A stretch of 64,000 nucleotides of DNA from Candidatus Intricatilinea gracilis (GTDB lineage Bacteria > Pseudomonadota > Gammaproteobacteria > Burkholderiales > Burkholderiaceae_C): NCBI GenBank assembly GCA_016702605.1, contig JADJDQ010000005.1:1-64000 (forward strand). Direction: 5' to 3'. Positions 1-9,481 of the stretch are shown here, piece after piece. Every line of letters begins with the position of its first letter. Within the stretch, counting starts at the first letter, position 1. The notes below the pieces were generated by a model. It searched no databases and was not told the origin of the DNA. It saw only the letters and a program-made list of their open reading frames with translations. A program made the translations under genes and the position numbers.

Positions 1-1
1 C

Positions 2-712
2 GGCGCCCTGCGCCTGCCCGGCGACGAGACCGGCGACTGCTTCATGTTCACCCAGGCCCTGGCCGATATGGCCCGTGCACTGGGCGTGGACTTCAGGTTC
101 GGCATCAACCTGCTCGGCCTGGAACAACAAGGCGCCGGCAGCTCGGCGCGCATCACCAGCGTGCACACCGACGCCGGGCCGATCACGGCCGACGCTTTCT
201 TGTGCGCCCTGGGCAGCCACTCGACCGCCATGCTGGCGCCGCTGGGCATCCGCCTCCCCGTCTATCCGGTCAAGGGTTATTCGATCACCGTGCCCATCAC
301 CGATGCGGCGATGGCGCCCGAATCGACCATCATGGACGAGACGCACAAGGTGGCCGTCACGCGCCTGGGCGACCGCATTCGTGTGGGTGGCATGGCGCAG
401 CTGTCGGGCTTCGACACCACACTCGACGAGCGGCGCCGCCGCACCCTCGAATTCGTCGTCAGCGACCTCTTCCCGCGCGGCGGCGACGTCAGCCGCGCCG
501 AGTTCTGGACCGGCCTGCGCCCCATGACACCCGACGGCACCCCGCTCATCGGCCCCACCCGGCTGCCCAACCTCTGGCTAGCCACCGGCCACGGCACCCT
601 GGGCTGGACCATGGCCGCCGGCACCGGCCGCCTGCTGGCCGACTGGATGAGCGGCAAGCCCACCGAGATCGATACCGAGGGGCTGACGATCGGGCGTTAC
701 GGCAAGGGCTGA
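2..712 (+). CDS. dadA: D-amino acid dehydrogenase, C-terminal part (5' end outside window)
   Basis: The reading frame is open from the first bases, so the gene starts upstream of the window. The visible part is the C-terminal half of a DadA-type FAD enzyme, which oxidatively deaminates D-amino acids and passes electrons to the respiratory chain at the inner membrane. It shows the family run GDETGDCF, a PVYPVKGYS substrate-domain segment, the PMTPDGTPLIGPT stretch and the C-terminal FAD-binding block TGHGTLGWTMAAGTGR. Its end overlaps the tail of the opposing Uma2 gene by 16 bp. Family assignment is firm; substrate range cannot be read from the sequence. Confidence 0.9.
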   Translation, partial: GALRLPGDETGDCFMFTQALADMARALGVDFRFGINLLGLEQQGAGSSARITSVHTDAGPITADAFLCALGSHSTAMLAPLGIRLPVYPVKGYSITVPITDAAMAPESTIMDETHKVAVTRLGDRIRVGGMAQLSGFDTTLDERRRRTLEFVVSDLFPRGGDVSRAEFWTGLRPMTPDGTPLIGPTRLPNLWLATGHGTLGWTMAAGTGRLLADWMSGKPTEIDTEGLTIGRYGKG

Positions 713-1266
713 TCGCCCGCTGCCTCGACCCCCGCAAACACCTCACCCATCACCAGGTCGATGCCCAGGCTGCCCAGGTGCAGCGTCTCGGCCTCACTCA
801 TGTCGTGCAGCACCCAGCCGGCGTCGCTGAGGCGAAAGGCTTCCACGCGCCGGGTGTCCGGGTCGACCAGCAGGTATTCCTTCAGGCTCGGCAGGCGCCG
901 ATACAGCGCGAACTTCAGGCCGCGGTCGTAGGCGTGGGTGCTGGGCGACAGCACTTCGACGATGAGTGTGGGCGCACTGAACACCAGGTCGGTGACCCGG
1001 TCTTGTGCGTCGCAGGTGACGAAGACATCAGGGTAGAAGACATCGTCGGCGACCTGCACCTTCATGGTCTCGGCGTAGACGTCACACGGCGTGCCGGTCA
1101 ACGCATTGCCGATCAAGCGGCCCAGGTTCATCACCAATTTGCCGTGCACGCGCCGCGCGCCCACCATGGCGAACACCTCACCGCGCACGAACTCGTGGCG
1201 TTCGCGTTGCGAGTTTTCCCAGGCCAGGAAGTTCTTCAGGTCGAGCTTTTCGCGCGGTTGTGACAT
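697..1266 (-). CDS. Uma2-family (DUF820) putative endonuclease-like protein
   Basis: A 189-residue protein of the Uma2/DUF820 family, which has a PD-(D/E)XK nuclease fold but no established cellular role. The catalytic-type signature is visible as YPDVFVTCD followed by LIVEVLSPST, then a Y-D-R-K region (HAYDRGLKFALYRRL). The ATG at 1266 was preferred over an upstream in-frame start because it begins at MSQPREKLDL, the normal family N-terminus, and is preceded by GAGGTC. It stands alone, tail to tail with dadA. Such genes are scattered and often horizontally moved, but base composition here matches the neighbours. Confidence 0.85.
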   Translation of the reverse strand: MSQPREKLDLKNFLAWENSQRERHEFVRGEVFAMVGARRVHGKLVMNLGRLIGNALTGTPCDVYAETMKVQVADDVFYPDVFVTCDAQDRVTDLVFSAPTLIVEVLSPSTHAYDRGLKFALYRRLPSLKEYLLVDPDTRRVEAFRLSDAGWVLHDMSEAETLHLGSLGIDLVMGEVFAGVEAAGDQPLP

Positions 1267-1385
1267 GGCGACCTCGGTGCGGGTGACGACTGCGGCGGCG
1301 GGGCGATGTGCTTGATTCTCCGTCGCAGCGCCGCCGCGCGTCACACCTGGCGGCACCTGCCTAGATCAGGCGCCGTGGTCAACAC

Positions 1386-1715
1386 TCACGTCTCGTTCGT
1401 CGCTGCAATCCAAGTGGGCGACATGCAGCATGTGCTGGTGACTGCGGTGGGGAGGCGCGCGGCCGCCTTGGGCGCCGAGTCGGTGACGGCTGGGGCAGCG
1501 GGCTCGACCGGCACCTTGACGGGTGACGCGGCTGGTGGCTCGGCTCGGCTGCCTGCGCGTGTACCGGCGTGACTGTCGGGGTGGATGGCTACGTTGGTGT
1601 CGGCCTGCGGCTCGGCAAGGAACCCCGCGCTGGCGAGCACAACAATCGTCGCCAGCAGCACGACGCTGCAGGACACCAGCGACAGGCTGCGGGTGGAGTC
1701 AGTGGTCAGGTGCAT
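1386..1715 (-). CDS. Small single-pass membrane or secreted protein, unknown function
   Basis: A 109-residue reading frame not recognised as any named family. Residues 9-33 form one hydrophobic segment (a signal anchor or signal peptide). The rest is Ala/Pro/Val-rich and low in complexity, apart from a short C-terminal stretch with two adjacent cysteines. A purine-rich GAAGGGG precedes the ATG by about eight bases. It lies alone between the Uma2 gene and the prolyl oligopeptidase. It is probably expressed, but the low-complexity composition means a chance reading frame cannot be excluded. Confidence 0.45.
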   Translation of the reverse strand: MHLTTDSTRSLSLVSCSVVLLATIVVLASAGFLAEPQADTNVAIHPDSHAGTRAGSRAEPPAASPVKVPVEPAAPAVTDSAPKAAARLPTAVTSTCCMSPTWIAATNET

Positions 1716-2160
1716 GGAACAAACCCCTTCGGATGGATCCAGGGTGATTGGCGGCGAAACCCGCTGACCTGTGAACCCACCATCCAGGCGAATCTGGCCT
1801 GGTTGTTTCTGTTGGGCCGACGATAGGCAACCAGGCTTAAGTCAGTGTTGGACGGCTGACTTTTGCGGGCATCACCTGGTGATCCGCACCGTCGACACAG
1901 CGGTTCCTGGCCCGAGCCACCAGCCATCGACCCCAGCCGGACGCGGTGTTTTTCCGGATCCGGTATCGAATCCGGGCTGGCCGACACGTCGATGTGCGCC
2001 CACATGGCCCGAATCAGGCGATGCACCCCGCCATTCGGGCGGCCGGATGTCACACAGCAGGTGGGTGGCCAGAAAATTGTTCAGATCGGGCCGTGTTGTC
2101 CGCCTCGATGATCGCACCCACCGCCAGAGCGCCCGGCCTGGCGCGCCTTATCTGGGCGCC
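1716..2160. other. Intergenic stretch, no supported gene
   Basis: About 445 bases between the small membrane protein and the prolyl oligopeptidase. Several overlapping short reading frames exist on both strands, but none has a ribosome site, recognisable motif or convincing composition. It probably holds the promoter of the small membrane protein and the 3' end of the peptidase transcript. No clear terminator hairpin was found. Confidence 0.5.
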
Positions 2161-4563
2161 CTATCTGGCCGGTGGCAAGGCAGCCAGCTCGCTCGACCCG
2201 AACTGCCACAACAAGAAGCTGTAGATGTCGGCCAGCTTGTCGACCCCCTGCCTGGCGGTGCTGCCCACGCCGTGGCCGGCCTGGGCGTCCAGGCGCAGCA
2301 ACACGGGTCTGGCGCTGCCGGTGGCGGCCTGCAAGCGGGCGGCGGCCTTGGCGCTGTGCCACACGTCGACGCGCGGGTCGTTCAGGCCGTGGATGAGCAG
2401 CACGGCCGGGTAGGCCACGCCGTCGCGGATCTGGTGATAGGTGCTCATCTCGAGCAAGGCGGCAAACTCGTCGGGTTTCTTGCTGGTGCCGAACTCCGAG
2501 ATATTGGTAATGCCGTTGGCCGATTCTTCGGCGCGCACCGCGTCCATGATGCCGACGTCGAAGATGGCTGCGGCAAACAACTCGGGTGCACTGGTCACGG
2601 CGCGGCCCACGAAGATGCCGCCGGCGCTGGTGCCCCAGATGCCCAGGCGAGCCGGCGAGGTGTAACGCTGCTGGATCAGGTACTGCGCACAGGCAATGCC
2701 GTCTTTCCAGGTGTTGGGCTTGCTGGACTTGAAACCGGCGCGGTGCCAGGCGTCGCCAAAGGCGCCGCTGCCGCGCACGTTGGCCAGGGCCAGTACACCG
2801 CCGCGTTCGAACCAGGCGGTGGCGCGCGGGTCGTAACGTGCCTCCATCGTGAAGCCGTAGGCGCCGTAACCCACCAGCAGCGTGGGGTTGCTGCCGTCCA
2901 GGGTGATGCCCTTGCGGTGCAGCACCACCAGGGGCACCGACACACCGTCGTGGCTGGGCACCATCAGCTCGGTGACCTGCAGGTCGGGGGCACCGGCCGG
3001 GCGTTTGTCTACGCGCAGCCCGGTGTCGACGACATTGCCTCGCGCCGACACGGCCAGCACACGCGGGGGTGTGGTCCAGCTGCTGGTGGCCAGCCAGACG
3101 TCGGCATGGGTACGTGTGGTGGTGTCGACCAGCGCGGTCGAGTCGGGCAGGCCGGGAGCCACATCCACACCCGGCCCGACCTCCGGCAGCTCACGGCCAG
3201 GGGCAGTGACGGCATGGCGCTTGACACGGGTGTTGAAGCCCAGTTGCTCTTGTGTGTAGAGCACGTTGTAGCCCAGCGCAAAACCCTGCAGCACGGCGGC
3301 TTCGGGCTCGGCCACCACCTGCTGGGCGGCGGCCAGATCGGGATGCACCAGCGACAGCGCCAGGATGCGCCCACGCGGCGCGCCAGCATAGGTGCGCAGG
3401 AACAGCGTGTCGCCGGCCACGGCGAAGTCGGTGATCTTGTCGTCGGCGCCCGAGATCTGCCGCCAGGCGATAGGCAACTTGCCACCGGCGCGGCCCAGTT
3501 GCGCCAGCGGCGCAACAAACAGCTTGCCTTCGGGCACGGTGGTGTCGGTGGTGCGGGCGATCATCCAGCGGCTGCCGGGCGTGAAGATCACCGCGGCCAC
3601 GTCGATGCGGTCCAGCGCCAGGTCCTGGTTGACCAGCGGACCGAACAAGGGCACTGGCTGCGGCACGGCCTGGCCGGGCCTGGGCAGGCGCATCAGCCAG
3701 GTGGTGGTGTCGAGAAAGGTTTCGGTGTCGGGTGTGCCGGGAGCCAGCTCGCGGGTCTGGTTGTAGCTCAGGGCGCGGCTGTCCGGGGTCCAGCTCAGCA
3801 GGCTCTCGTGCACCCGCGGGATCGGCCGGCCGATGGCGCGGCCGCTGGTGATGTCCATCAGGTGCAGCGACGCATCCTCCGACCCGCCGGCCGACACACC
3901 GTAGGCCAGCGTGCGGCCGTCCCACGAGGGCATGAAGTAGTTGATGGCATGCGGCACACCGGTGGCCTTGGCGAGTTGTTCGGGGTCGACCAGCACCCGC
4001 TCGGCGGCGCGCACGCCCACACGCATCATCAGCCTGAACTGGCTCTGGCCCTTCTTGCGCTTCAGGTAGTAGATGCGGTCACCGGGCATACGCAAGATGC
4101 CGTACACCACGTCGCCCGCCTCGGCCGAGAGCGCCTCGATACGTTGCGCCAGCTCGGCCCGGCCACCCAGGCGCGCCAGCTGGGCCGAGGCAAAGTCGCC
4201 CTGCGCCCGCAGCCAGGCCGTGGTCTCGGCGTTGCCCACGTCCTCGAGGTTGCGGTACGGGTCGGCGACGGCCACGCCGTGCAACATCTCGGTGACCGGA
4301 CGACTCGGTGCGGGTGCCAGTGTCTCAGTCTGTGCGGGTGCCGGCACGGATGCCGGTGTAGCTGCCGGCGTGGCTGCCGGCGTGGCTGCAGGTGCGGATG
4401 CGGGCGACGCCGGTGCGTGCGTCGGCGTGGGTGTCGCTTCAGGCTGCACGCCCAGTGCAGGTGCGCCAGCCAGCGCAGCGCCAACCATCAGCAGCCCACA
4501 CGCCAGCACACGAGACGGGCGCCACAGGGCGGGCCGCACAAGCCGAACGATCGAGATCGCCAT
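2161..4563 (-). CDS. Prolyl oligopeptidase family serine peptidase (S9A), exported
   Basis: An 800-residue S9-family peptidase with an N-terminal seven-bladed propeller and a C-terminal alpha/beta-hydrolase domain, expected to cleave short peptides after proline. The triad is visible: Ser646 in GTSAGG, Asp729 in GLNDPRVD and His764 in AGHGVG, with the usual S9A spacing. The ATG at 4563 starts an N-terminus with a hydrophobic segment (SRVLACGLLMVGAALAGAPA) read as a signal peptide, so a periplasmic site is inferred. Between signal and enzyme lies an Ala/Pro/Thr tract of about 45 residues built from repeated ATPA units. The gene is divergent from the CoA-transferase. Confidence 0.9.
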   Translation of the reverse strand: MAISIVRLVRPALWRPSRVLACGLLMVGAALAGAPALGVQPEATPTPTHAPASPASAPAATPAATPAATPASVPAPAQTETLAPAPSRPVTEMLHGVAVADPYRNLEDVGNAETTAWLRAQGDFASAQLARLGGRAELAQRIEALSAEAGDVVYGILRMPGDRIYYLKRKKGQSQFRLMMRVGVRAAERVLVDPEQLAKATGVPHAINYFMPSWDGRTLAYGVSAGGSEDASLHLMDITSGRAIGRPIPRVHESLLSWTPDSRALSYNQTRELAPGTPDTETFLDTTTWLMRLPRPGQAVPQPVPLFGPLVNQDLALDRIDVAAVIFTPGSRWMIARTTDTTVPEGKLFVAPLAQLGRAGGKLPIAWRQISGADDKITDFAVAGDTLFLRTYAGAPRGRILALSLVHPDLAAAQQVVAEPEAAVLQGFALGYNVLYTQEQLGFNTRVKRHAVTAPGRELPEVGPGVDVAPGLPDSTALVDTTTRTHADVWLATSSWTTPPRVLAVSARGNVVDTGLRVDKRPAGAPDLQVTELMVPSHDGVSVPLVVLHRKGITLDGSNPTLLVGYGAYGFTMEARYDPRATAWFERGGVLALANVRGSGAFGDAWHRAGFKSSKPNTWKDGIACAQYLIQQRYTSPARLGIWGTSAGGIFVGRAVTSAPELFAAAIFDVGIMDAVRAEESANGITNISEFGTSKKPDEFAALLEMSTYHQIRDGVAYPAVLLIHGLNDPRVDVWHSAKAAARLQAATGSARPVLLRLDAQAGHGVGSTARQGVDKLADIYSFLLWQFGSSELAALPPAR

Positions 4564-4716
4564 GCATCCAACTCCCAGGATCGCCTCCACATGAAGGCGC
4601 GGCATCTTACGGCGCACAACCTGCGCGGCGTCAAGACTGGCAGGCGGTCGACAGCCAGGCTCGGGTGGCTGGGCAGGGTTCTAAGATGGCCACCCGGCCA
4701 GCACCACACCAGGGCG

Positions 4717-6000
4717 ATGACCACCTGCGACCCGTCGACATCCACACCCGGTACGCCCCTGCCCTTGGCGGGCATCCGGGTCGTCGAGTTCACCCACATG
4801 GTGATGGGGCCGAGCTGCGGCATGATCCTGGCCGACCTGGGCGCCGAGGTCATCAAGGTCGAACCCCTGACGGGTGACAACACACGCCGCCTGATCGGCG
4901 CCGGTGCCGGCTTCTTTGCCATGTTCAACCGCAACAAACACAGCCTGGCGGTGAACGTGAACGACTCGCGTGGCCTCGAGATCGTGCTCCGGCTGGTGGC
5001 TGGAGCCGACGTGTTCGTCGAGAATTTCAAGTCTGGCGCGATGGACAAGCTGGGCCTCGGCCCTGCGGCACTCGAACGCCTCAACCCGCGATTGATCCAC
5101 GTGTCGCTCAAGGGCTTCCTGCCCGGGCCGTACGAACACCGCACCGCCCTGGACGAAGTGGTGCAGATGATGGGTGGCCTGGCCTACATGACCGGGCCCG
5201 AAGGCCGGCCGCTGCGTGCAGGCACCAGCGTCAATGACATCATGGGCGGCATGTTCGGCGCCATCGGTGTGCTGGCTGCGCTGCAGCAGCGCGACAACAA
5301 ACGCAACGGCACCGATCGGGGCCAGCAGGTGCACAGCGCATTGTTCGAGAACAACGTCTTCCTGATGGCACAGCACATGCTGCAGTTCGTCGTCACCGGC
5401 CGGGCCGCCGCACCCATGCCCAGCCGCATCAGCGCCTGGGCGGTGTACGACGTGTTTGCCGTGAAGGATGACGAGCAGATCTTCCTGGCCGCGGTGAGTG
5501 ACACCCAGTGGGCGCTGCTGTGCAACGAGTTCGGCTTTGCCGACCTGCTGGCCGACCCCCGCCTGTCCAGCAACACCGAGCGTGTGCTGGCGCGCGACTG
5601 GATGATGCCGCTGCTGCGCGACCGCCTGGGCGTGTACAGCGCCGCCGACCTGAGTCAACGTTTCGAGCGGCTGGGCCTGCCCTATGCACCGATCACGCGG
5701 CCGCACGAATTGTTCGACGACCGGCATCTGCTGGCCACCGGCGGCCTGGCGCCGATGGCCGTGCCAGCCGACGCCAGCATCGCTCGACGCCCCATCGACA
5801 CCCGCGCGCCGCTCATGCCCATCACGCTGGATGGCCGGCGTCCTCCCCTGCGCACAGGTCCCCCGGCGCTGGGCGAGCACACCACCACCTTGCTGCGCGA
5901 GCTGGGCTACAGCGACGATGACCTGGCCCCGCTGTATCAGGACGGTGTCATCGGCGACACACCTGCGCCGGACGGTGGCACCACCCTGACGGTTCGCTGA
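4717..6000 (+). CDS. CaiB/BaiF family (class III) CoA-transferase
   Basis: A 427-residue class III CoA-transferase, which moves CoA between organic acids through an enzyme-bound acyl anhydride. The N-terminus reads LAGIRVVEFTHMVMGPSCGM followed by DLGAEVIKVEP and GDNTRR, the standard family opening. The catalytic aspartate is probably in the SVND segment after GRPLRAGTS. The frame is open far upstream, but the ATG at 4717 fits the family start and the divergent intergenic region with the peptidase. No neighbouring gene indicates the substrate. Confidence 0.88.
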   Translation: MTTCDPSTSTPGTPLPLAGIRVVEFTHMVMGPSCGMILADLGAEVIKVEPLTGDNTRRLIGAGAGFFAMFNRNKHSLAVNVNDSRGLEIVLRLVAGADVFVENFKSGAMDKLGLGPAALERLNPRLIHVSLKGFLPGPYEHRTALDEVVQMMGGLAYMTGPEGRPLRAGTSVNDIMGGMFGAIGVLAALQQRDNKRNGTDRGQQVHSALFENNVFLMAQHMLQFVVTGRAAAPMPSRISAWAVYDVFAVKDDEQIFLAAVSDTQWALLCNEFGFADLLADPRLSSNTERVLARDWMMPLLRDRLGVYSAADLSQRFERLGLPYAPITRPHELFDDRHLLATGGLAPMAVPADASIARRPIDTRAPLMPITLDGRRPPLRTGPPALGEHTTTLLRELGYSDDDLAPLYQDGVIGDTPAPDGGTTLTVR

Positions 6001-6132
6001 CAACTAGCCGCCCGCGCGGCGAATTGGCGGCAGCTTGCACCCTTGCTCCGCCGCTCACCGCGAGCCACTCGCGGCGATAGTGACTCGACCGGATCTCCGG
6101 CGCCACCACGAACGTTCGGGCGAGTCACCATC

Positions 6133-7701
6133 ATGAACCACTTCGACAACTGGAAGATCGGCACCCGCCTGGGTGTCACGTTTGCATTGACCATTGTGGT
6201 CACCCTCTCGCTGGCCCTGTACGCCCGCCAGGTGCTGAGCCGCATCAGCAGCGATGTCGATCGGCTCACGACCGAGCAGATGGTGATGATCGAACACGGG
6301 CAGGCCATCAAGGACAACCTCAACATCGTGGCGCGTGGCGCCCGCAACATCGCCCTGATGAGCGACGCGGCCGACAGACAGGCCGAGCTTCAGCGCATCG
6401 ACGTCACGCAGGTGCAGATCGCCAAGCATGTGGCAGCCTTGGCCGGCCTGATTCGTGACGACGACGACAAGGCCTTGCTGGGGGTCTACAGCACGGCCCA
6501 GCAGCCCTACAACGCCGTCATGAAGAAGGCGCTGGATCAGGGCATGGCCGGCAACAGCGCCGAGGCCACGGCCATGCTGATCCGGGATGTCCGGCCAGTG
6601 CAGGCCGCCAGCTTCAAGGCGATCGACGCGCTCATCAACCATCAGGACGAGCAGACCCGCGAATCGGCCGCTGCCATCGAGGCGCTGGCCGCCAGTGCCA
6701 GCTGGTGGATGCTCGGTGCGGCCATCGGTTCTGCCCTGGTGTCGGCACTCACCGGCTGGCTCGTCACACGGTCGGTGGTGCAGCCATTACGCAAGGCCGT
6801 CGACGTGGCGCGCACCGTGGCCACCGGCGACCTGAGCTCACGCATCGAGGTGACCAGCACCGACGAAGCCGGCCAGCTGTTGCAGGCCATGAAAACCATG
6901 AACGAGTCGCTCAGCACCATCGTCGGCCAGGTGCGCAACAGCAGCGACAGCATCGCCACCGGCGCCACCCAGATTGCCTCCGGCAACGCCGACCTGAGCC
7001 AACGCACCGAAGAACAAGCCAGCAGCCTGCAGCAGACTGCGGCGTCGATGGAAGAACTCACCGGCACCGTGCAAGCCAGCGCCGACACGGCGCGTCAGGC
7101 CAACACCCTGGCCAGCGCCGGCATCGCCGCGGCACAACGCGGCGGCGAAACCGTCACCCTGGTGGTGGCCACCATGAACGAGATTGCCGCCTCATCCAAG
7201 AAGGTGGCCGAGATCATCGCCGTCATCGACGGCATCGCCTTCCAGACCAACATCCTGGCCCTCAACGCCGCCGTCGAAGCGGCCCGCGCCGGCGAACAAG
7301 GCCGCGGTTTTGCGGTGGTGGCAGGCGAAGTACGCGCCCTGGCGCAACGCTCGGCCAACGCCGCCCGCGAGATCAAGAGCCTGATCGGCGCCAGTGTCGA
7401 CAAGGTCGAAGTCGGCGCCCGCCAGGTCGACACCGCCCGCGAGGCGATGGACGACATCGTCACCCAGGTGCGACACGTCGCCTCACTCATCAGCGAGATC
7501 TCGGCCGCCGCCGTCGAACAAAGCAGCGGCATCGGCCAGATCGGCCAGGCGGTGGCCCAGATGGACCAGGTGACGCAGCAAAACGCCGCCCTGGTCGAAG
7601 AAAGCGCCGCCGCCGCGGAAAGCCTGAGCCAGCAGGCCAAACACCTGACCGAGGCGGTGAGGAGTTTCAGGTTGGCGGGTGAAACGGCTGCGGCGGTCTA
7701 G
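6133..7701 (+). CDS. Methyl-accepting chemotaxis protein (four-helix-bundle sensor)
   Basis: A 522-residue transmembrane chemoreceptor that signals to CheA/CheW. Transmembrane helices lie at about residues 12-33 and 190-212, bracketing a periplasmic four-helix-bundle domain. A HAMP domain follows (after RSVVQPLRKAVDVAR), then the long cytoplasmic coiled coil. The hairpin tip carries the highly conserved IDGIAFQTNILALNAAVEAA and RGFAVVAGEVRALAQRSA blocks. No C-terminal CheR/CheB-binding pentapeptide is present. ATG 6133 (MNHFDNWKIG) was chosen over an upstream start because it gives the standard short cytoplasmic N-terminus. The ligand is unknown. Confidence 0.93.
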   Translation: MNHFDNWKIGTRLGVTFALTIVVTLSLALYARQVLSRISSDVDRLTTEQMVMIEHGQAIKDNLNIVARGARNIALMSDAADRQAELQRIDVTQVQIAKHVAALAGLIRDDDDKALLGVYSTAQQPYNAVMKKALDQGMAGNSAEATAMLIRDVRPVQAASFKAIDALINHQDEQTRESAAAIEALAASASWWMLGAAIGSALVSALTGWLVTRSVVQPLRKAVDVARTVATGDLSSRIEVTSTDEAGQLLQAMKTMNESLSTIVGQVRNSSDSIATGATQIASGNADLSQRTEEQASSLQQTAASMEELTGTVQASADTARQANTLASAGIAAAQRGGETVTLVVATMNEIAASSKKVAEIIAVIDGIAFQTNILALNAAVEAARAGEQGRGFAVVAGEVRALAQRSANAAREIKSLIGASVDKVEVGARQVDTAREAMDDIVTQVRHVASLISEISAAAVEQSSGIGQIGQAVAQMDQVTQQNAALVEESAAAAESLSQQAKHLTEAVRSFRLAGETAAAV

Positions 7702-7812
7702 GGCGGGCAACACTGCGGGCCGACCCTCGGGCCCGAACCACAGACGGGTCTTCAGACTTCAGGTCGGTGTGCATGGCCCGATGACCTCGATCATTTTCGC
7801 CAGCACGAAGAG

Positions 7813-7840
7813 CAACGGCGCCAGCAAGCTGGCGCCGTTG
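7813..7840 (-). terminator. Perfect hairpin at the end of the frd operon
   Basis: A 13-bp perfect stem (CAACGGCGCCAGC and its complement) with a two-base AA centre. It lies 20 bases past the frdD stop codon on the minus strand and is followed on that strand by CTCTTCGT, a weak T-rich tail. It also sits downstream of the opposing chemoreceptor, so it may end both transcripts. Confidence 0.65.
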
Positions 7841-7860
7841 TCATGCGAGGTCCGGAACGG

Positions 7861-8238
7861 TCAGAACCCGATGCTGAGCAAGCTGAACCCGATCACCAGC
7901 GTGATGACGAAGGCGCTGCCGTAGCAGGCCGCCTTGGCAGCCGGGCCGGGGTGTATGCCCACATCGTGCAAGCTGTGGAAGAGGCGGTGCGCCGCGTGCC
8001 AGGCGAACAGGGCGATGAAGACGAACAAGGCGCCTTTGCCGATGAAGTTCTGCGCCAGGGCGTGGACCTTGTTGTAGCTGAGCAGGTCGGCGTGCAGGCT
8101 GAAGCCCAGGGGCACGGCGATGCCGGTGATCCACACGAGCATGGGGCCGAACAGGGCGGACAACATGCCGCCGGCACCGAACATGAGCCAGAAGATGGGG
8201 GCGCGCGAGCGTTTGCGGAGGGGTGCTGTGGACATCAT
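7861..8238 (-). CDS. frdD: Fumarate reductase membrane anchor subunit D
   Basis: A 125-residue membrane protein with three hydrophobic segments (about residues 14-38, 60-85, 101-123). It matches FrdD of the haem-free, E. coli-type quinol:fumarate reductase, which anchors FrdAB and helps form the quinol site. Recognisable features are the RAPIFWLMFGAGGM opening and the AWHAAHRLFHSLHD segment. It is the last gene of frdABCD, with its start fused to the frdC stop (TGATG). A second ATG three bases downstream is equally possible. Confidence 0.88.
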   Translation of the reverse strand: MMSTAPLRKRSRAPIFWLMFGAGGMLSALFGPMLVWITGIAVPLGFSLHADLLSYNKVHALAQNFIGKGALFVFIALFAWHAAHRLFHSLHDVGIHPGPAAKAACYGSAFVITLVIGFSLLSIGF

Positions 8239-8720
8239 CAGGCTCCTTGCCACCACTTGGCGATGAGGTAGACGAGCACCGAGACGACCGCGGTGGCGAT
8301 CCAGCCGGTGCGCATGATGGTGCTGGCTTCGACACGTTTGCCGCCCACGTCCATGTAGGGCATGGTCTTGGGCATGATCTCGAACCAGCTGCGGGCGTGT
8401 TCGATCATGCCCACCAGCAGCACCAGGTGCAGGACGATCGAGAGCGGCGACTTGAGCGCTTCGAGCCAGCCGTTCCAGGCCGCCTCACCTTGCGACAGGC
8501 GCAGCACGCCCACGGCCAGGATGACGGCGTAGATGGCCACGCCCAGGGCGGTGACCTCGCGGATCATGTAGCGCACGAAGAAGGGGTCGCGCTTCCACCA
8601 GCCGTCCATGGGGCGGCGGTAGCCACCACGTGAGGCGCTGGTGCGGGGCGGGTTCTTGGACGGCCCGACCAGCGGTGCCGAGCGGCCCTTGGCCTTGCTT
8701 GTTGTGGATGAGCTGCTCAT
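8238..8720 (-). CDS. frdC: Fumarate reductase membrane anchor subunit C
   Basis: A 160-residue FrdC-type subunit. After a charged N-terminal tail of about 35 residues comes the family segment YRRPMDGWWKRDPFF, then three transmembrane helices (about 52-72, 85-108, 132-155). With FrdD it holds the quinol oxidation site of the fumarate reductase. The start overlaps the frdB stop by four bases (ATGA), which indicates translational coupling. The tail is longer than in the E. coli protein and rich in Ser/Lys. Confidence 0.9.
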   Translation of the reverse strand: MSSSSTTSKAKGRSAPLVGPSKNPPRTSASRGGYRRPMDGWWKRDPFFVRYMIREVTALGVAIYAVILAVGVLRLSQGEAAWNGWLEALKSPLSIVLHLVLLVGMIEHARSWFEIMPKTMPYMDVGGKRVEASTIMRTGWIATAVVSVLVYLIAKWWQGA

Positions 8721-9481
8721 TTCGCTGCCCCCTTGTTGGCGCCAAGCAGGTTGCCGAAGAAGTCCTTGGCGCTGTTGACCTTGTTCTGGTTGACGGCGTT
8801 GGCCGGGTCGACGTGTTTGGGGCAGACCTCGGAGCAATACGCCACCGCGGTGCAGCTCCACACACCTTCTTCGGCGTTCATCACCTGCATGCGCTCGGCC
8901 TGGCCGCCGTCGCGGCTGTCGGCGTTGTAGCGGTGCATGAGGGCCAGCACACCCGGGCCGGTGAACTCGGGGTTGAGGCCGTACTGCGGGCAGGCGGCGT
9001 AGCAGAGCATGCAGTTGATGCACGAGCTGAACTGCTCGATCTTCTCGAGCTGTTCGGGCGTCTGCAGGTATTCACCCTGTTCGAGCGTGCGTGGCTCGGC
9101 CGGGATGATGTAGGGCTTGATGCTCTCGAGCTTCTCGATGAAGCCTTCCACATTGACGACCAGATCGCGCTCGATCGGGAAGTGATTGAGCGCCTCCACC
9201 TTCACCGGGCCGGGCAGCAGGTCGCGCAGAAAGGTCTGGCACGACAGCTTGGGCTTGCCGTTGACCATCATGCCGCAGCTGCCGCAGATCGCCATGCGGC
9301 ACGACCACCTGAAGCTCAGGCTGCCGTCCTGATCGTCCTTGATCTGCTGCAGCCCTTGCAGCACCGACATGTCGTCGGTGTAGGGCACGGTGAAGCTCTG
9401 CCAGGACGGCGCCTTGTCCGTCTCCGGCCGGAAGCGCAGCACCTGTATTTCGATCGTCTTGCTTGTCTTCTGGTCAGCCAT
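8717..9481 (-). CDS. frdB: Fumarate reductase iron-sulfur subunit
   Basis: A 254-residue subunit that carries electrons from membrane quinol to FrdA. The N-terminal ferredoxin domain has the [2Fe-2S] ligands in CRMAICGSCG and a downstream cysteine. The C-terminal domain holds the [4Fe-4S] and [3Fe-4S] ligands in CINCMLCYAACP and YCSEVCPKHVDP. Start and stop overlap the neighbouring frd genes (8 bp with frdA, 4 bp with frdC). Succinate dehydrogenase subunits look similar; the C and D anchors identify this as fumarate reductase. Confidence 0.93.
   Translation of the reverse strand: MADQKTSKTIEIQVLRFRPETDKAPSWQSFTVPYTDDMSVLQGLQQIKDDQDGSLSFRWSCRMAICGSCGMMVNGKPKLSCQTFLRDLLPGPVKVEALNHFPIERDLVVNVEGFIEKLESIKPYIIPAEPRTLEQGEYLQTPEQLEKIEQFSSCINCMLCYAACPQYGLNPEFTGPGVLALMHRYNADSRDGGQAERMQVMNAEEGVWSCTAVAYCSEVCPKHVDPANAVNQNKVNSAKDFFGNLLGANKGAAK

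Noticed and set aside
1771..4716. The reading frame of the CoA-transferase is open for about 980 codons upstream of its start.
   Set aside because: That stretch is antisense to the prolyl oligopeptidase gene, which has a full catalytic triad. The long frame is a by-product of high GC content.
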